The notes below the pieces were generated by a model. That model made no database searches and was not told where the DNA came from. It saw nothing but the letters and a program-made list of their open reading frames with translations. Position numbers and translations under genes: made by a program. This document shows, piece by piece, positions 54,431 through 64,000 of a DNA stretch of 64,000 bases; position 1 is the first letter of the stretch, and every line of letters begins with the position of its first letter. This DNA is from Tetmemena sp. SeJ-2015 (lineage: Eukaryota > Ciliophora > Spirotrichea > Sporadotrichida > Oxytrichidae), in assembly GCA_027382625.1 (NCBI GenBank), contig JAJKFJ010021566.1, positions 1 through 64,000 on the forward strand, written 5' to 3'.

Positions 54431-55489
54431 AAATGCCATGGAAGAGTCGTCTCACACTCTCCTATGCGATTAAAGAGGTAGTTGTTTTTGCTGATTGGTT
54501 TTGTTCCATATTTATTTTGGAAGGTAGCTTGTAAAATTTTGTCTTAATTGACGAGATTATGTTTTTAGTAATTATAAGTCACATAAGCAAATCAATTCTT
54601 AAGATATAAAAATAAATGCAAGCATATATATATTAGCATTTATTTAAATTTACCTTATTTTATATTTATGATTTTGTTAGCCGATTAAATTGTTGACTGG
54701 TGTGTTTGTTTAGGCTATTAACTGCTTTCTTCTAAAAAATTAAAAGAGCTTTATAAATTGATATTATTTGTTGCGCTGAATCCTATTTCTGCCCGAAATC
54801 TCCCTCTTTAATTCATCATAACCATAAAAAATAAGATAATATTTTTATTTCTTATAAATCAATATTAAATCTCATTAATCAGTTACTGCTTCTTAATACA
54901 TAATAAAACTAAAGATTATTTTCAGTTCAAATTCTCTTCTTTTATTTAAGAAGAGATACATTTTTCAAAAAATACTTTTCTAAATTAATACTTCCACAAT
55001 CTAGATCCTCTTTGCTATTGTAAATTTATTTTTTATTGAGAAGAAGAGATAAAAAATTAAGCACTATTTTAGAAGTTAGATAATAGAAATTAAATATTTT
55101 TAAGTAGCATGCTTAAGCTTGCTTGCTATAACTTTAATAAATAGGCAGCAATTATTTTAAGGAAGAAGAAGATTCTATCTGTCCTTAAATTTATTATTAA
55201 TTGCTTGCACACATTCTTTTTTCTCTCAGATTATTATAAGTTATGGATGAGTTCTCTCATTCATAGGTTGCCAAAATTAAATTTAGACCACCACCATTTC
55301 TCTCAAAAGTTAAAACATTAAAATAAAAAAGAGACAAAATGAAGGAAACTATTTTTTATTTATTCTCAAGAAAGGATGAAGGTGATTTCCTCTAAATTTT
55401 GTTTGTGGATAATTTGTGGATTATTTTTTTCCTAAAATAAGTTGCTTTAGCAAATTTATTCAAGTAATAAGAATAAAAATAAATTTTAT
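54431..55489. other. AT-rich stretch between kinase paralogues, no gene seen
   Basis: Nothing recognised apart from the low-complexity AT-rich background. Confidence 0.5.
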
Positions 55490-58090
55490 TCTTATTCTAA
55501 GGAGGGTCTGCTTTCAGAATTGGCTTGGAGGCAGGCCCAAATCATTTAAATGGACTCGTAATTATGAGTAAAATAAGAAAAAATAACTTATTTCTATTTT
55601 GTTATGAGTTCTATTAACATTGTGCTACTTAAAGAAGCCTATCATGTTATCGTTGATAATAAAAAAAATTTCTAATTTAAACCCAAGAATGAAGCATCAT
55701 TTTTTACTTGATGACGAACCTGTAGTTGTCATCTTCGATAGTTGCAGTTTGAAATGGGAAAGTTTGAAACGTAAGGGTAAATAAATAAGCGCCCAGAGAA
55801 AAGACAGCCGCCTTCTCTGGGTCGTACCCTTAGATGGGGATATTCCGCACCTCAGGAGCCATGTATAAAGCAAAATAAGTGAGTAGAATATTATTATTTT
55901 GAGTATTCGTTAGTGCCATGACTCTTAAATAAATTGCCTTAATTAATTAGGGCTAGTTGTCCAAAATCAATTAGTTTCACCAGAGTACCATCATCAGATA
56001 GTACTGTGTTCTATCTTAATTAAAATTAAACATTATATAAATGAGTAGTTGATTAAGTGTGTTGTCTGCTTTAATATCGAGATGAATGGCTTGAGATCTT
56101 TCCTTCAATTCCTTAAGAGAATAGGCTACTCCCCTAAACAGGCATTTCATTAGATTATCAGAAATCAGTTACAAATTTTAAAGAAAATATTATAGATTTG
56201 GAGATGATTTTTAAAATTTTGAAATAAATGATTAATACGTTGGGTTGCGTTAAATACCCCTCGCCTAAATTAAATAGTTTTTAGAAAGAATTCTATCTAT
56301 TAGATTATAACTGTGCGAAAACCGATTAGTACATTAGCACAAATAGAGTGTACTCATAAAATTGGTTACGCCTTAATTGAGCAAATGTGCAAATGTGCTA
56401 AACATCAACTTACCTTGAGATGCTTATTGAGGCGTACCGTCCATCACCACTCACTGTATTTCCATCATCACACTACTTGTCTATGACTATTCCGTCTCCG
56501 CAAATGTCTTCGCACTCATACTCACTGTGGCTATGCTCTATAGGTTAGATGTCTGTGCCCGGAGTGGTTCCCATGGTCAGGCCGGAGTACCCCCTAGGGG
56601 GGTGGGGGTTCGAACCCCACTGTGGACCTCCCCCATTCGCACTCTCACAGTTACCGCTGTAGATCTCCCCCTCTCACCGCCCCTTCCTTAACTGTTTCAC
56701 TCTCAGTTCTTAGATGGCCCTTACAGAAGACACCGGCTTACACAGACACACCGCCTCCGGTCCACAGTGGGGTTCGAACCCCCACCCCCTAGGGGGTACT
56801 CCGGCCTGACCATGGGAACCACTCCGGGCACAGACATCTAACCTATAGAGCATAGCCACAGTGAGTATGAGTGCGAAGACATTTGCGGAGACGGAATAGT
56901 CATAGACAAGTAGTGTGATGATGGAAATACAGTGAGTGGTGATGGACGGTACGCCTCAATAAGCATCTCAAGGTAAGTTGATGTTTAGCACATTTGCACA
57001 TTTGCTCAATTAAGGCGTAACCAATTTTATGAGTACACTCTATTTGTGCTAATGTACTAATCGGTTTTCGCACAGTTATAATCTAATAGATAGAATTCTT
57101 TCTAAAAACTATTTAATTTAGGCGAGGGGTATTTAACGCAACCCAACGTATTAATCATTTATTTCAAAATTTTAAAAATCATCTCCAAATCTATAATACC
57201 ATCTAGCTAAAATATTTTTAGACATTAAAAATTAAAATGCTAGAAAGGAAAGCTATGAATTATTATAGATAAAAGATTATTCAAAGCTAATTATAACATC
57301 TTTGTAGAAAATCTAGCAACTGGATCAAGTAATAAATTTTTTAAAAAAATAAAAAACAACATATTCAACAATATAAGAATTAGATTTATTTCGTATATAA
57401 TTCCGAAATTCTATATCATAATAATTTACTTATATTCTTTAAAAATCCTATGGCGTTTATCGATCGCCTTGTTGATAAGATTAAGGATTGTCCCCTTTTC
57501 CTAGAAAGGGAAAACTATATAACCGTAATTATTATTCAAAAAGGACATTTAAACTATTTTAAAAATAATTTTCATTTTCAGCTATATAGTGTATTCCATT
57601 TATGATGATTCTCTTACGAGACTTGCATACTTCAAAGCCTGATGGCCTTATACTATATTTACTCCCAAATACAAAATAAAGAATAAATCATCCCTTCTTT
57701 AACTTAGAGAGAGTCAAATCTACACAAATTATAATTAAGTGTTTTAAATTATTGAAAGAGTTGTGAACCTCAGTCGTAAAATCTTAAATAAAAATATTAC
57801 TATTTAATTTCACAAATAAACTTCATAAAAGAAAATGGTTTCTCATCACTTTATTTTCCTCAATTTTTATGTTAAAAGCATTTCTAGTATATTTATTTTT
57901 AAATCTTGATTCATGCTCTTTGGAAATAATTTGAGCACTTCAAGTTTGTAATTATTTATTTTTTCCTTTTTGCTTTTAGGAGAGTGTTGTATTCTTTAAA
58001 CCAACAAAATTTTTACCCCGCCGTCATTTGATCTTCCAATCTGTTTTTCTTTAAGATCAGCGATCACATCAAACTTTCCATCAATCTTGC
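55490..58090 (-). CDS. Kinase-like paralogue 3, split by a fold-back element
   Basis: N-terminal segment at about 58,090-57,900: GKIDGKFDVIADLKEKQIG, GGVKILLVQRIQHSPKSKK, KLEVLKLFPKSMNQ. Then SGFEVCKSRKRIII (about 57,620). After a 1-kb inverted repeat come VAYSLKELKERSQAIHLDIK-ADN (HRD replaced by H-L-D, about 56,080), LVKLIDFGQLALI (DFG, about 55,965) and YMAPEVRNIPIQGYDPEKAA-VFSLGAYLF (about 55,855). The end is EDDNYRFVIK, IWACLQANSESRPSL (subdomain XI). The stop was not fixed. The fold-back at 56,188-57,198 lies between the two lobes of the kinase fold, so this copy can only work if that element is removed. Confidence 0.6.
56188..57198. repeat. Near-perfect 1.01-kb inverted repeat (fold-back)
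   Basis: The left arm (56,188-56,628) and right arm (56,759-57,198) are reverse complements over about 440 bp. One length difference was noticed: six versus five Gs in the CCCCCTAGGGGG block. The arms flank a 130-bp GC-richer spacer. Outer ends are TATTATAGATTTGG and its complement; no target duplication was seen beside them. The inner 200 bp of each arm is much richer in GC than the outer part. Confidence 0.9.
56759..56960 (+). CDS. DUF4215-like cysteine-rich segment in the fold-back arm
   Basis: On the plus strand of the right arm (and the minus strand of the left arm, 56,427-56,628) the frame reads STVGFEPPPPRGYSG, LTMGTTPGTDIQPIEHSHSE, YECEDICGDGIVIDKQCDDG, NTVSGDG. C-G-D-G-x6-Q-C-D-D-G-N-T-V-S-G-D-G is the signature of the DUF4215 / 'Myxococcus cysteine-rich' repeat found in secreted ciliate and bacterial proteins. 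It is a fragment: the expected C-S-x-x-C after GDG is missing, and no start or stop belongs to it. It may be one coding segment of a scrambled or decayed gene, present twice head to head. Confidence 0.6.
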
Positions 58091-58800
58091 CTAAGAAAAT
58101 ATAAACAAATAATTTTAACTTTTATTATAAAAAATAAAAAATATTTTGGCTTGCCTATGAATTAATTCTCTTCTTCTCATCTGATTTTATTAGCTTTCTT
58201 CTTCTTATTCTAGGATTTGGAAGCAGGGATTGGTGGGGCAGGACTGAGAAAGGAATTTCATATGCTTTTTTTCCAAGGAGTGGCCAATAATAGTAATCTT
58301 GAATTGTAGAATCTGAAAGTTGAGGTGCAAAAATCCTTAGAGTTCTGAAGAGTTAATAGATATTAATTTAATAAAGTAGCACCACCCATAAAGAGAAAAA
58401 TAAAACTATTAAGAAAAGGTTTGTTATTAATTATATTTATTTATAAAGAAGTGGCCACTTTCTAATAAAAATTAAAGACACTCTCTTAAATCAGAGCTGC
58501 TGTAACATAATAAAATCATCTAACGTAATCAGAGCGATTGAGTTGTTTATATAATGAGCTAGTTAAATTAGTGAATGCAGCTTTAAAATATCAGAATTTA
58601 CAAACAAATATAAATAATAAGTGTCTCAGAGTATGCTTATTTTTTAGTTGCTTTTATTTCCTAAAAAAAACAACAGATTTTCCAAAATAAGGACGAATAA
58701 GTAAATAAAAATTTGATTAGATATTTTGACAGAAATCTACTTTTGATTTTGTATACTTTTTTTAAAGAAAAAAAAATTTCTATAAAAAAATTTAACTCTA
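58091..58800. other. AT-rich stretch, no gene seen
   Basis: Very AT-rich; nothing recognised. Confidence 0.4.
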
Positions 58801-58805
58801 AATAA

Positions 58806-59275
58806 AAATGAAAATTTTATATCTTATCTTTATCACTAGTAAATTATGCTTATATATGTCCAGATCCTAATTTTAAGGATTCTTGGATAAGAGATAAATT
58901 GATTCAGACTATCTATAAAATGGAGAATGGAAATATTTGTTGCAATGAGATTTTTGAATTTTACATATTTTTAACTTATTCGTATGAGGACTTAATATAA
59001 TAGCACAGTGACTTCTCTAATTTAGAGAACAGAGAGATGGAGGAGTAGCTGATTGCTAATGATAAAAATAAAACTTATATAATCTAGAATATAAATAGAA
59101 TTGAGGATTGGCTAAAATGATAACTTGGAGAAGCTTCATTGAAGCAGTTAAATTAGAACCTACTATCTACAGTTTGCTCTAAAAGAAATCAAAACTAAGT
59201 TCAAGTTCCTTGACTAATCATATAAATACGACTTTGCAGAAATGAATGTCACAAACACTCATAATATCTTTTTGT
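58806..59275 (+). CDS. Possible small secreted protein
   Basis: ATG near 58,808 opens MKILYLIFITS, signal-peptide-like. A frame change then leads to YAYICPDPNFKDSWIRDKLI, QTIYKMENGNICCNEIFEFY, IFLTYSYEDLIQQHSDFSNL, ENREMEEQLIANDKNKTYII. A second frame change near 59,115 leads to WRSFIEAVKLEPTIYSLLQK and a TGA near 59,240. Three Cys in the mature part fit an exported protein. Both frame changes would need IESs that I could not pin to pointers. No family recognised; composition is less AT-driven than the surroundings, which is the main support. Confidence 0.35.
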
Positions 59276-60237
59276 AACTAGCATATAAAGTTCTTGAAAC
59301 TTGCTTGATGCTATTTCCAAAGGGAAATAGTTAAATATATTAAATCAATTTCTGCCATCAAACCCTTAAATAATCCATTTTAATTTAATTTCAAATTAGT
59401 TATATTATCCAATTAATTTTCAGCTATAATACTCTTTAAAAATACCAATAATAAATATTGAATTCAAAATGCAAGATATATTTTTTTATCATTTAAAAAT
59501 TATTTTTCCTACAATAATCAATAAATTAATCCAACTAACAGGAAGATGAAATAAATATTATTTTATATATAATTGATGAGCGAAATTTCATAAGCTAATT
59601 TTATTAGTTAGTTTTCATATCTATTCGCCATTTAAATAAGCTAGAGTCATAAGCGTATTATTCTACTTATTAGATAGAGGGAGTAGAGATTAAACTTATT
59701 GATTTTGCCTTCTTTTATTAATATTTACGTCTGAAGTTATTAATAAGATAAAGAGATGAGAGCGAGAGTATATTGTTTATGATTAGAGTAGAATGAGAGA
59801 GAGGGGAGAGATTTATTTTAAGTTTATGGGAATTATATAGGCACACTCGTAGAGAGATATTTGAAATTCTCTGTATGAGAAGATGCCTTATATAAATTAT
59901 TATAAAATTTGGTAACAATCGTTACGGTCTATCGTATAGACGGCAACTATTATTAGTTATAGGTGTATTATATTTTAAGACCCGGGCTTAGAATATTAAT
60001 CAATCAAATAAAAATAATTAAATTCAAAACTTAACATTCCTATTCTCAATAAAGCCATTTTTAATAAAAGATACTTATTCCTTATTAAAAGTTTTGTTTC
60101 TTCATAAAATTTTACAATACTCCTAAAGTTTCACTGCAGTTCTAATAGCAGTTAGGAAAATTTCCAAGTACAGCCCTTCGTTATTTAAGGTGGGGGACTC
60201 GAGGTTTTTTTCCTCAGTTACACCACGGCTTTCAGAT
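59276..60237. other. AT-rich stretch, no gene seen
   Basis: Small open frames here are AT-driven and rejected. A short GC-neutral patch at 59,920-59,990 holds no recognised signal. Confidence 0.4.
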
Positions 60238-61620
60238 TCAGAGCAGTCTGACTATTTCCTACATGATTGCAGGAGTAGGCAACATACTCTCTCCGTCTCT
60301 GAGAGTAAAGTAGGGTGACTCCATTATTTATTATAGAGTTGGGCGCTGTTCACTTGGTTTGAAGCAGGCCCAGATAAGTTACAATGCTTAGAATTCATGG
60401 CTATCTTAAAAAAAGAGAAAGCCAAATTCAATTATAAGTTTCAAATACTTTTGATATCCCTAGTAACACCGTGAGATCCAAAGAAGCCGTAGAAGTCATC
60501 CTTCATTCAAATATTTTAGAAAAGTTATTAAGAACGGTTAAAAATACAAATTAAAGCTATTTATTTAAAAAGTGAGTGATCACCAGTTGGAATTGAAGGT
60601 CCTCGTAACAGGCGCTTTAGAAAGGTGTTCTTTGGAAGCAGAGGATGAATAGATAGACGCCAAGGTTGAACACATCCACTTTCTTTGGATCAGAAACCAT
60701 CCCGTTTAGCACTTCTGGTGCTTAGTACTAAATAATTATATAGATATGGTTGAACTGAACAGTCAAAGTAAATATATGAAAAAATAATAAAATAAACTAT
60801 TTCTTTGTTAAAAATAATTAGATAATCTTTAAAATGTTAATTTTATGGAAGGGAAGAGATTTTTAGTTTCAATTTAATCTGCCTTAAAAAAGTCCTAGAT
60901 AAATAAAGATGATAATTTAATGAAGAATTAAATAAATATTTGAGAGCTTAAGTGGAATTTGGTTTTTAGTTCCAGTGGCTATTTGAGAAGCATTGAAGGG
61001 AAGTTACAGTTCATTGAGCAACCAAAGTCTATCAATTTGGGGATGAAGTTCTCGTCAATCACACAATTATTAAAATGCTACTATAAGTAATATTCTAAAC
61101 TAAAATTAAATATGGAATATAAAATTATTCATAAAATAATAACTCATAATTATGATCATGCTTTTTTTAAATCAAATTTATAAGAAAATAATTTACCTTT
61201 TTGTTATTCAAATGTTCGAATGCAAAAATTTAGGACAAAGAATTTATGTATATCAAACTAATAGAATAATTTAAAATGTAAGAGATTAAATTATCAAGAA
61301 TAGATTCGAAAGGTAAAATTTTTAATTTGCAATTTAAATTTATGAGGAATATAATTATCAGGCTTCGTGTCAAGGTGTGAGAGTCCAGAGAGTTGCTCGA
61401 GTTCATGGATTCCTCTCACTTGCCATCTGAAAAGATATTTTTATAAGTCTCTTGTGATTTGAGTGTTGTTATTGTTGGCATTCATAAGTAAGTCCAAGAC
61501 TCTACCGTACTTGGCATAAGGAAGTGTGATGTACCCGTAGACATCCTGTCTTCTTCCATTAATTAAGCAAGATTATCTACGATTCACTTGCTCGTAGGTG
61601 CTAGCCAAGATGCAAAGTTT
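60238..61620 (-). CDS. Kinase-like paralogue 4
   Basis: Only the C-lobe and hinge are clear. From about 61,560 down: GRRQDVYGYITLPYAKYGRV-LDLLMNANNNN, QVRGIHELEQLSGLSHLDTK-PDN (catalytic loop H-L-D-x-K-P-D-N, about 61,360), NFIPKLIDFGCSMNCNF (DFG, about 61,040), YQAPEVLNGMVSDPKKVDVFNLGVYLF (APE, about 60,715), FQRTPFQSACYEDLQFQLV, and LIWACFKPSEQRPTLQQIM (subdomain XI), ending at TGA 60,238-60,240. This copy keeps the most canonical kinase residues of the four: Asp, Lys and Asn of the catalytic loop and the DFG Asp are all present. The N-terminal lobe with the ATP-binding Lys was not found nearby. AT-rich interruptions between segments are probably IESs. Confidence 0.65.
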
Positions 61621-62035
61621 AATTAATTATCGCTCTCTAAAAATTGGCAAATCTTCGCAATTTATTTTAACATAAAAATAGCATTATAATCTATACACTA
61701 TTAAAACTAAGTTGGCTTTCTCTGTTTAGTCTTGTATTCAAGAATTTTTAGAATAAAAATAACGTTATAACTTCAAAATAATTTGATTGGCAGCCATTTC
61801 CAACGCGAAGGCTTCATTATACTAATTATAGCTTTATATCTGTTCAATAAATTATTAAACTTCTTATTCTTAATAGGTGTAGAATTTGAGAACCTCAACG
61901 ATTTAAGTGCTCAAGTTCTAAACCAAAAAGACGAGTTTGGTAAAATGGGGGCCAGTATTCAGTGTCTGAATGATTTAGTATTGCGAATCAATGATGTTAA
62001 AAATTAAGTCATTGAAGCAATTTATTTATAGTTCA
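61621..62035. other. AT-rich stretch with a short plus-strand frame
   Basis: A frame at about 61,875-62,010 reads VEFENLNDLSAQVLNQKDEF and GASIQCLNDLVLRINDVKN. It looks protein-like but has no start, no partner segment and no recognised family, so it is noted only. Confidence 0.3.
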
Positions 62036-62640
62036 ATGGGAATTAATAAGTTATTAAGTTAAATATTAGAACTGACACATGTCATGGGTTAACACGTAGC
62101 ATCAGGAACCGGTCAAGCTAGTTATGAGCGTGTTTTAGTAGGTGATATAAAAGCCTATTATATATATACCTTAGGGGAGTACTTAATTCCACTAATTATT
62201 AATATTGCTGATTATTTCTCTATTTCTAAGAGATCAGATGTTCCTTTATATGGTTTCAAATCTAAGGAAAAATCTATAAATGTTGTGAATTTGCAATAAA
62301 GAGTTAATTTTAATAAAGTGAATCCCTTAGCCGCTCGATAGCAGTAATAATTATAAAACTGTATATCCCAAAGGGAGGAAGTAACGGAAATAAGCTAAAA
62401 TCATGAAGAGTAAACGATCTAGTCAATTAAATATCTTTTGAGTTAGTCTTGGTTTTTAATGTCTTTGGGCCATTTTTACATTAAGTTATTTTAGGTGACA
62501 TATACCCATTAAAGAGTTTCCAAGAGTTTAACGAGGATTACTTACTCATTTTAATACCTTTCAGGCTAACCCTTGATTGTAAGATTTTTACACTTTGTGC
62601 TACCCAATAAATGGTATGGACTTAAGTGAGAGCTGACTAG
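62036..62640 (+). CDS. Unrecognised open frame of about 200 codons
   Basis: From ATG 62,036 (MGINKLLSQILELTHVMG) the frame stays open, with TAA/TAG as Gln, through ASGTGQASYERVLVGDIKAY, YTLGEYLIPLIINIADYFSI, SKRSDVPLYGFKSKEKSINV and VNPLAARQQQQLQNCISQRE to a TGA near 62,625. The first 120 residues have protein-like composition; the rest is weaker. No family recognised, and chance openness is common in this code, so support is modest. Confidence 0.35.
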
Positions 62641-63775
62641 AAAGATTTTTAGTCTTTGTTAATATTCGCCATTTCAGTCCTATTACTTGGAGGAATGATT
62701 CAGCTTCAAGGTCTTAGCATCGACGCTATTTGTTAGCACATGACCGCTAATGGTAATTTTAAAGTCTAAAATGTGTTAAATCTATTCCCTTAGGGATTAG
62801 TTATCTCTTAATTACTTAGTTGACTGGGAGATTATTTAAGCATTAAAAAAGCTTTGAAATTTAAAGGAGAGGGGTGGATTACATTTTTTGTTTGGTGAGG
62901 TTTTTGTTTTGGATTTTTGTTTTATTAATTATAAAGTAGGTTCTCTTAAAAACAATCTATATAAATAGTAAGAGCAGATATACTTTTATTTTTAGTGGTG
63001 TTCTCTTATTAATCAAATATTTACTTTAAGTCAAAAACTTTCATAAATTAAAATATAGTGGCATTTTTATTTTCATCAGGGCGCTCACCCACTATTGCCA
63101 AATCTTAATAAAAATTAAAATAAAAAGTATCATAAAATCAAAAATTAGAGTAATTTTTTAAACTTTATTTGAACAGGTTATTTTTACTTGTAAAACATAA
63201 TAAACTCTGGTTGCTAAAAAGATAATTAAAAAAAGATATATCAATACAAAAAATAAACTCTTTCCTTTCTTATTGAGTCTTATTGTTTGCATTAAAGCAT
63301 TTAAAAATGTTTTTATAGACAATTCAATTTGAAGAATATCCACAAACTAACATAATCAAAAATAACAGCCTGAGTAAAAAGTATTGAGGAATAGGATCCT
63401 AATTCGTATATTGATTAATTACATTTATAAATCCACACTCTACATTGCTCTCTAAATCATATGAAAATATGAACTCTTTTCTGAGTATATCGGCATACTT
63501 TTTTAAATAATTTAATAAGGGATTTGATTTCTTAGATTAATTTAAACTTAAATAAAATTTTAAATGGAAAATAAATTTGTTGAATAGCCTAAAAAGTTAA
63601 ACACTTCTTCCCTCTTAAATATACTAGAGAATTTAAAAGAAAACTTTTTTCAAATACACGCTTAATCTTGTTGAATTTACTTTGGATAATTAAGTAAACT
63701 AGTATATTATCGTTAATTAAATAAACAATGTCTGTCTTCCCCGATGAGCAACTCCATCTTTAAAAAAAACGCAAT
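62641..63775. other. AT-rich stretch, no gene seen
   Basis: Very AT-rich, with no convincing frame on either strand. Confidence 0.5.
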
Positions 63776-63779
63776 TTTA

Positions 63780-64000
63780 CAGAGTTGGCACGGGAGCTCG
63801 ACCCAGCCAGTCCGGCCACCACGCCATCAGCCGCCGCACCAGCACTCAGCCAGCCACCGAGGCCACCTCACACGCGGCGGGGGAGCTGCGCTCCAACTCC
63901 TCGACCATCTTTAGCTCTCACCTCGGCAATGAGGATCAGGTCAGTGAGAGGTCGACGCCGCTGTGAGGTTGGCCTGGTGGTGCTAGTGCTGTGCGGGGCG
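63780..64000 (+). other. GC-rich end, probably foreign or chimeric
   Basis: Composition jumps abruptly from strongly AT-rich to roughly two-thirds GC at about 63,780. One plus-strand frame reads GHHAISRRTSTQPATEATSH, AAGELRSNSSTIFSSHLGNE, DQVSERSTPL and TGA at about 63,963-63,965. Its codons are unlike any gene in the window. A GC-rich food alga or bacterium, or an assembly chimera, would explain it; a genuine GC-rich germline element cannot be excluded. Confidence 0.5.

Noticed and set aside
56600..56622. GGTTCGAACCCC resembling a tRNA T-arm / B box in the fold-back
   Set aside because: No acceptor stem, D arm or anticodon arm could be placed around it on either strand, and the same bases fit the DUF4215-like coding frame.
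59718..59918. Minus-strand 66-codon open frame
   Set aside because: AT-driven composition, no motif, in otherwise non-coding DNA.
63158..63343. Minus-strand hydrophobic 61-codon frame resembling a membrane protein
   Set aside because: A-rich DNA gives Phe/Leu/Ile runs by chance; no start context or neighbouring coding segments.
1..64000. Most genes looking like pseudogenes full of TAA/TAG stops
   Set aside because: Known motifs (EF-Tu, SPAG6, FYVE, MYND) contain in-frame TAA/TAG where Gln fits, and genes end at TGA. The ciliate code explains it.
1..64000. CRISPR arrays, rRNA, tRNA genes, telomere repeats
   Set aside because: None were seen on reading both strands. The absence of telomere repeats agrees with germline DNA.

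Overview
The window reads as germline (micronuclear) DNA of a hypotrich or spirotrich ciliate of the Oxytricha/Stylonychia type. Three things show this. First, real genes stay open only if TAA and TAG are read as glutamine and TGA is the only stop. Second, coding stretches are broken by many short AT-rich segments, mostly 20-65 bp, each flanked by a direct repeat of 3-14 bp (a 'pointer'). Removing the segment plus one pointer copy restores the reading frame and the expected protein motif. About 40 such internal eliminated sequences (IESs) could be resolved by eye. Third, about 25 genes lie on one AT-rich contig without telomere repeats, whereas somatic chromosomes of these ciliates are short and mostly single-gene. 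Ordinary GT-AG introns of 37-100 nt are present as well. The species cannot be fixed from the sequence alone.

Layout. 0-5.4 kb: three minus-strand GAS2/GAR-domain genes, two of them a near-identical duplication, with an ALKE-repeat gene between them. 5.5-12.7 kb: a minus-strand hybrid histidine kinase whose ATPase domain is split by about 2.9 kb of other coding-like DNA. 13.3-28.9 kb: dense gene block: LRR/coiled-coil protein, coiled-coil protein, Sel1/MYND protein, RING-CH (MARCH-type) membrane ubiquitin ligase, Q/N-rich protein, an unrecognised protein, FHIP/RAI16-like protein, B-box plus MORN protein, an unrecognised protein. 29.2-32.8 kb: an S/Q-rich protein interrupted by a GC-rich 550-bp element. 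33.1-36.6 kb: a cysteine-rich secreted protein gene whose largest IES (1,871 bp) holds two other genes. 36.9-39.2 kb: mitochondrial EF-Tu, scrambled: its last coding segment lies upstream on the opposite strand. 39.3-48.6 kb: SPAG6/PF16 axonemal protein, cyclic-nucleotide-binding protein, quinone oxidoreductase, FYVE protein.

49-64 kb: gene-poor, very AT-rich DNA with four divergent kinase-like paralogues on the minus strand, a 1-kb near-perfect fold-back carrying a CGDG...CDDGN cysteine-rich (DUF4215-like) segment, a possible secreted protein, and a GC-rich end that looks foreign or chimeric.

The genes do not form an operon or pathway. What unites the window is programmed DNA rearrangement: conventional IESs, one inverted segment, nested genes, and two unusual insertions. 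Coordinates of gene ends are firm where an ATG or TGA is quoted and approximate otherwise, because first and last coding segments may lie elsewhere.
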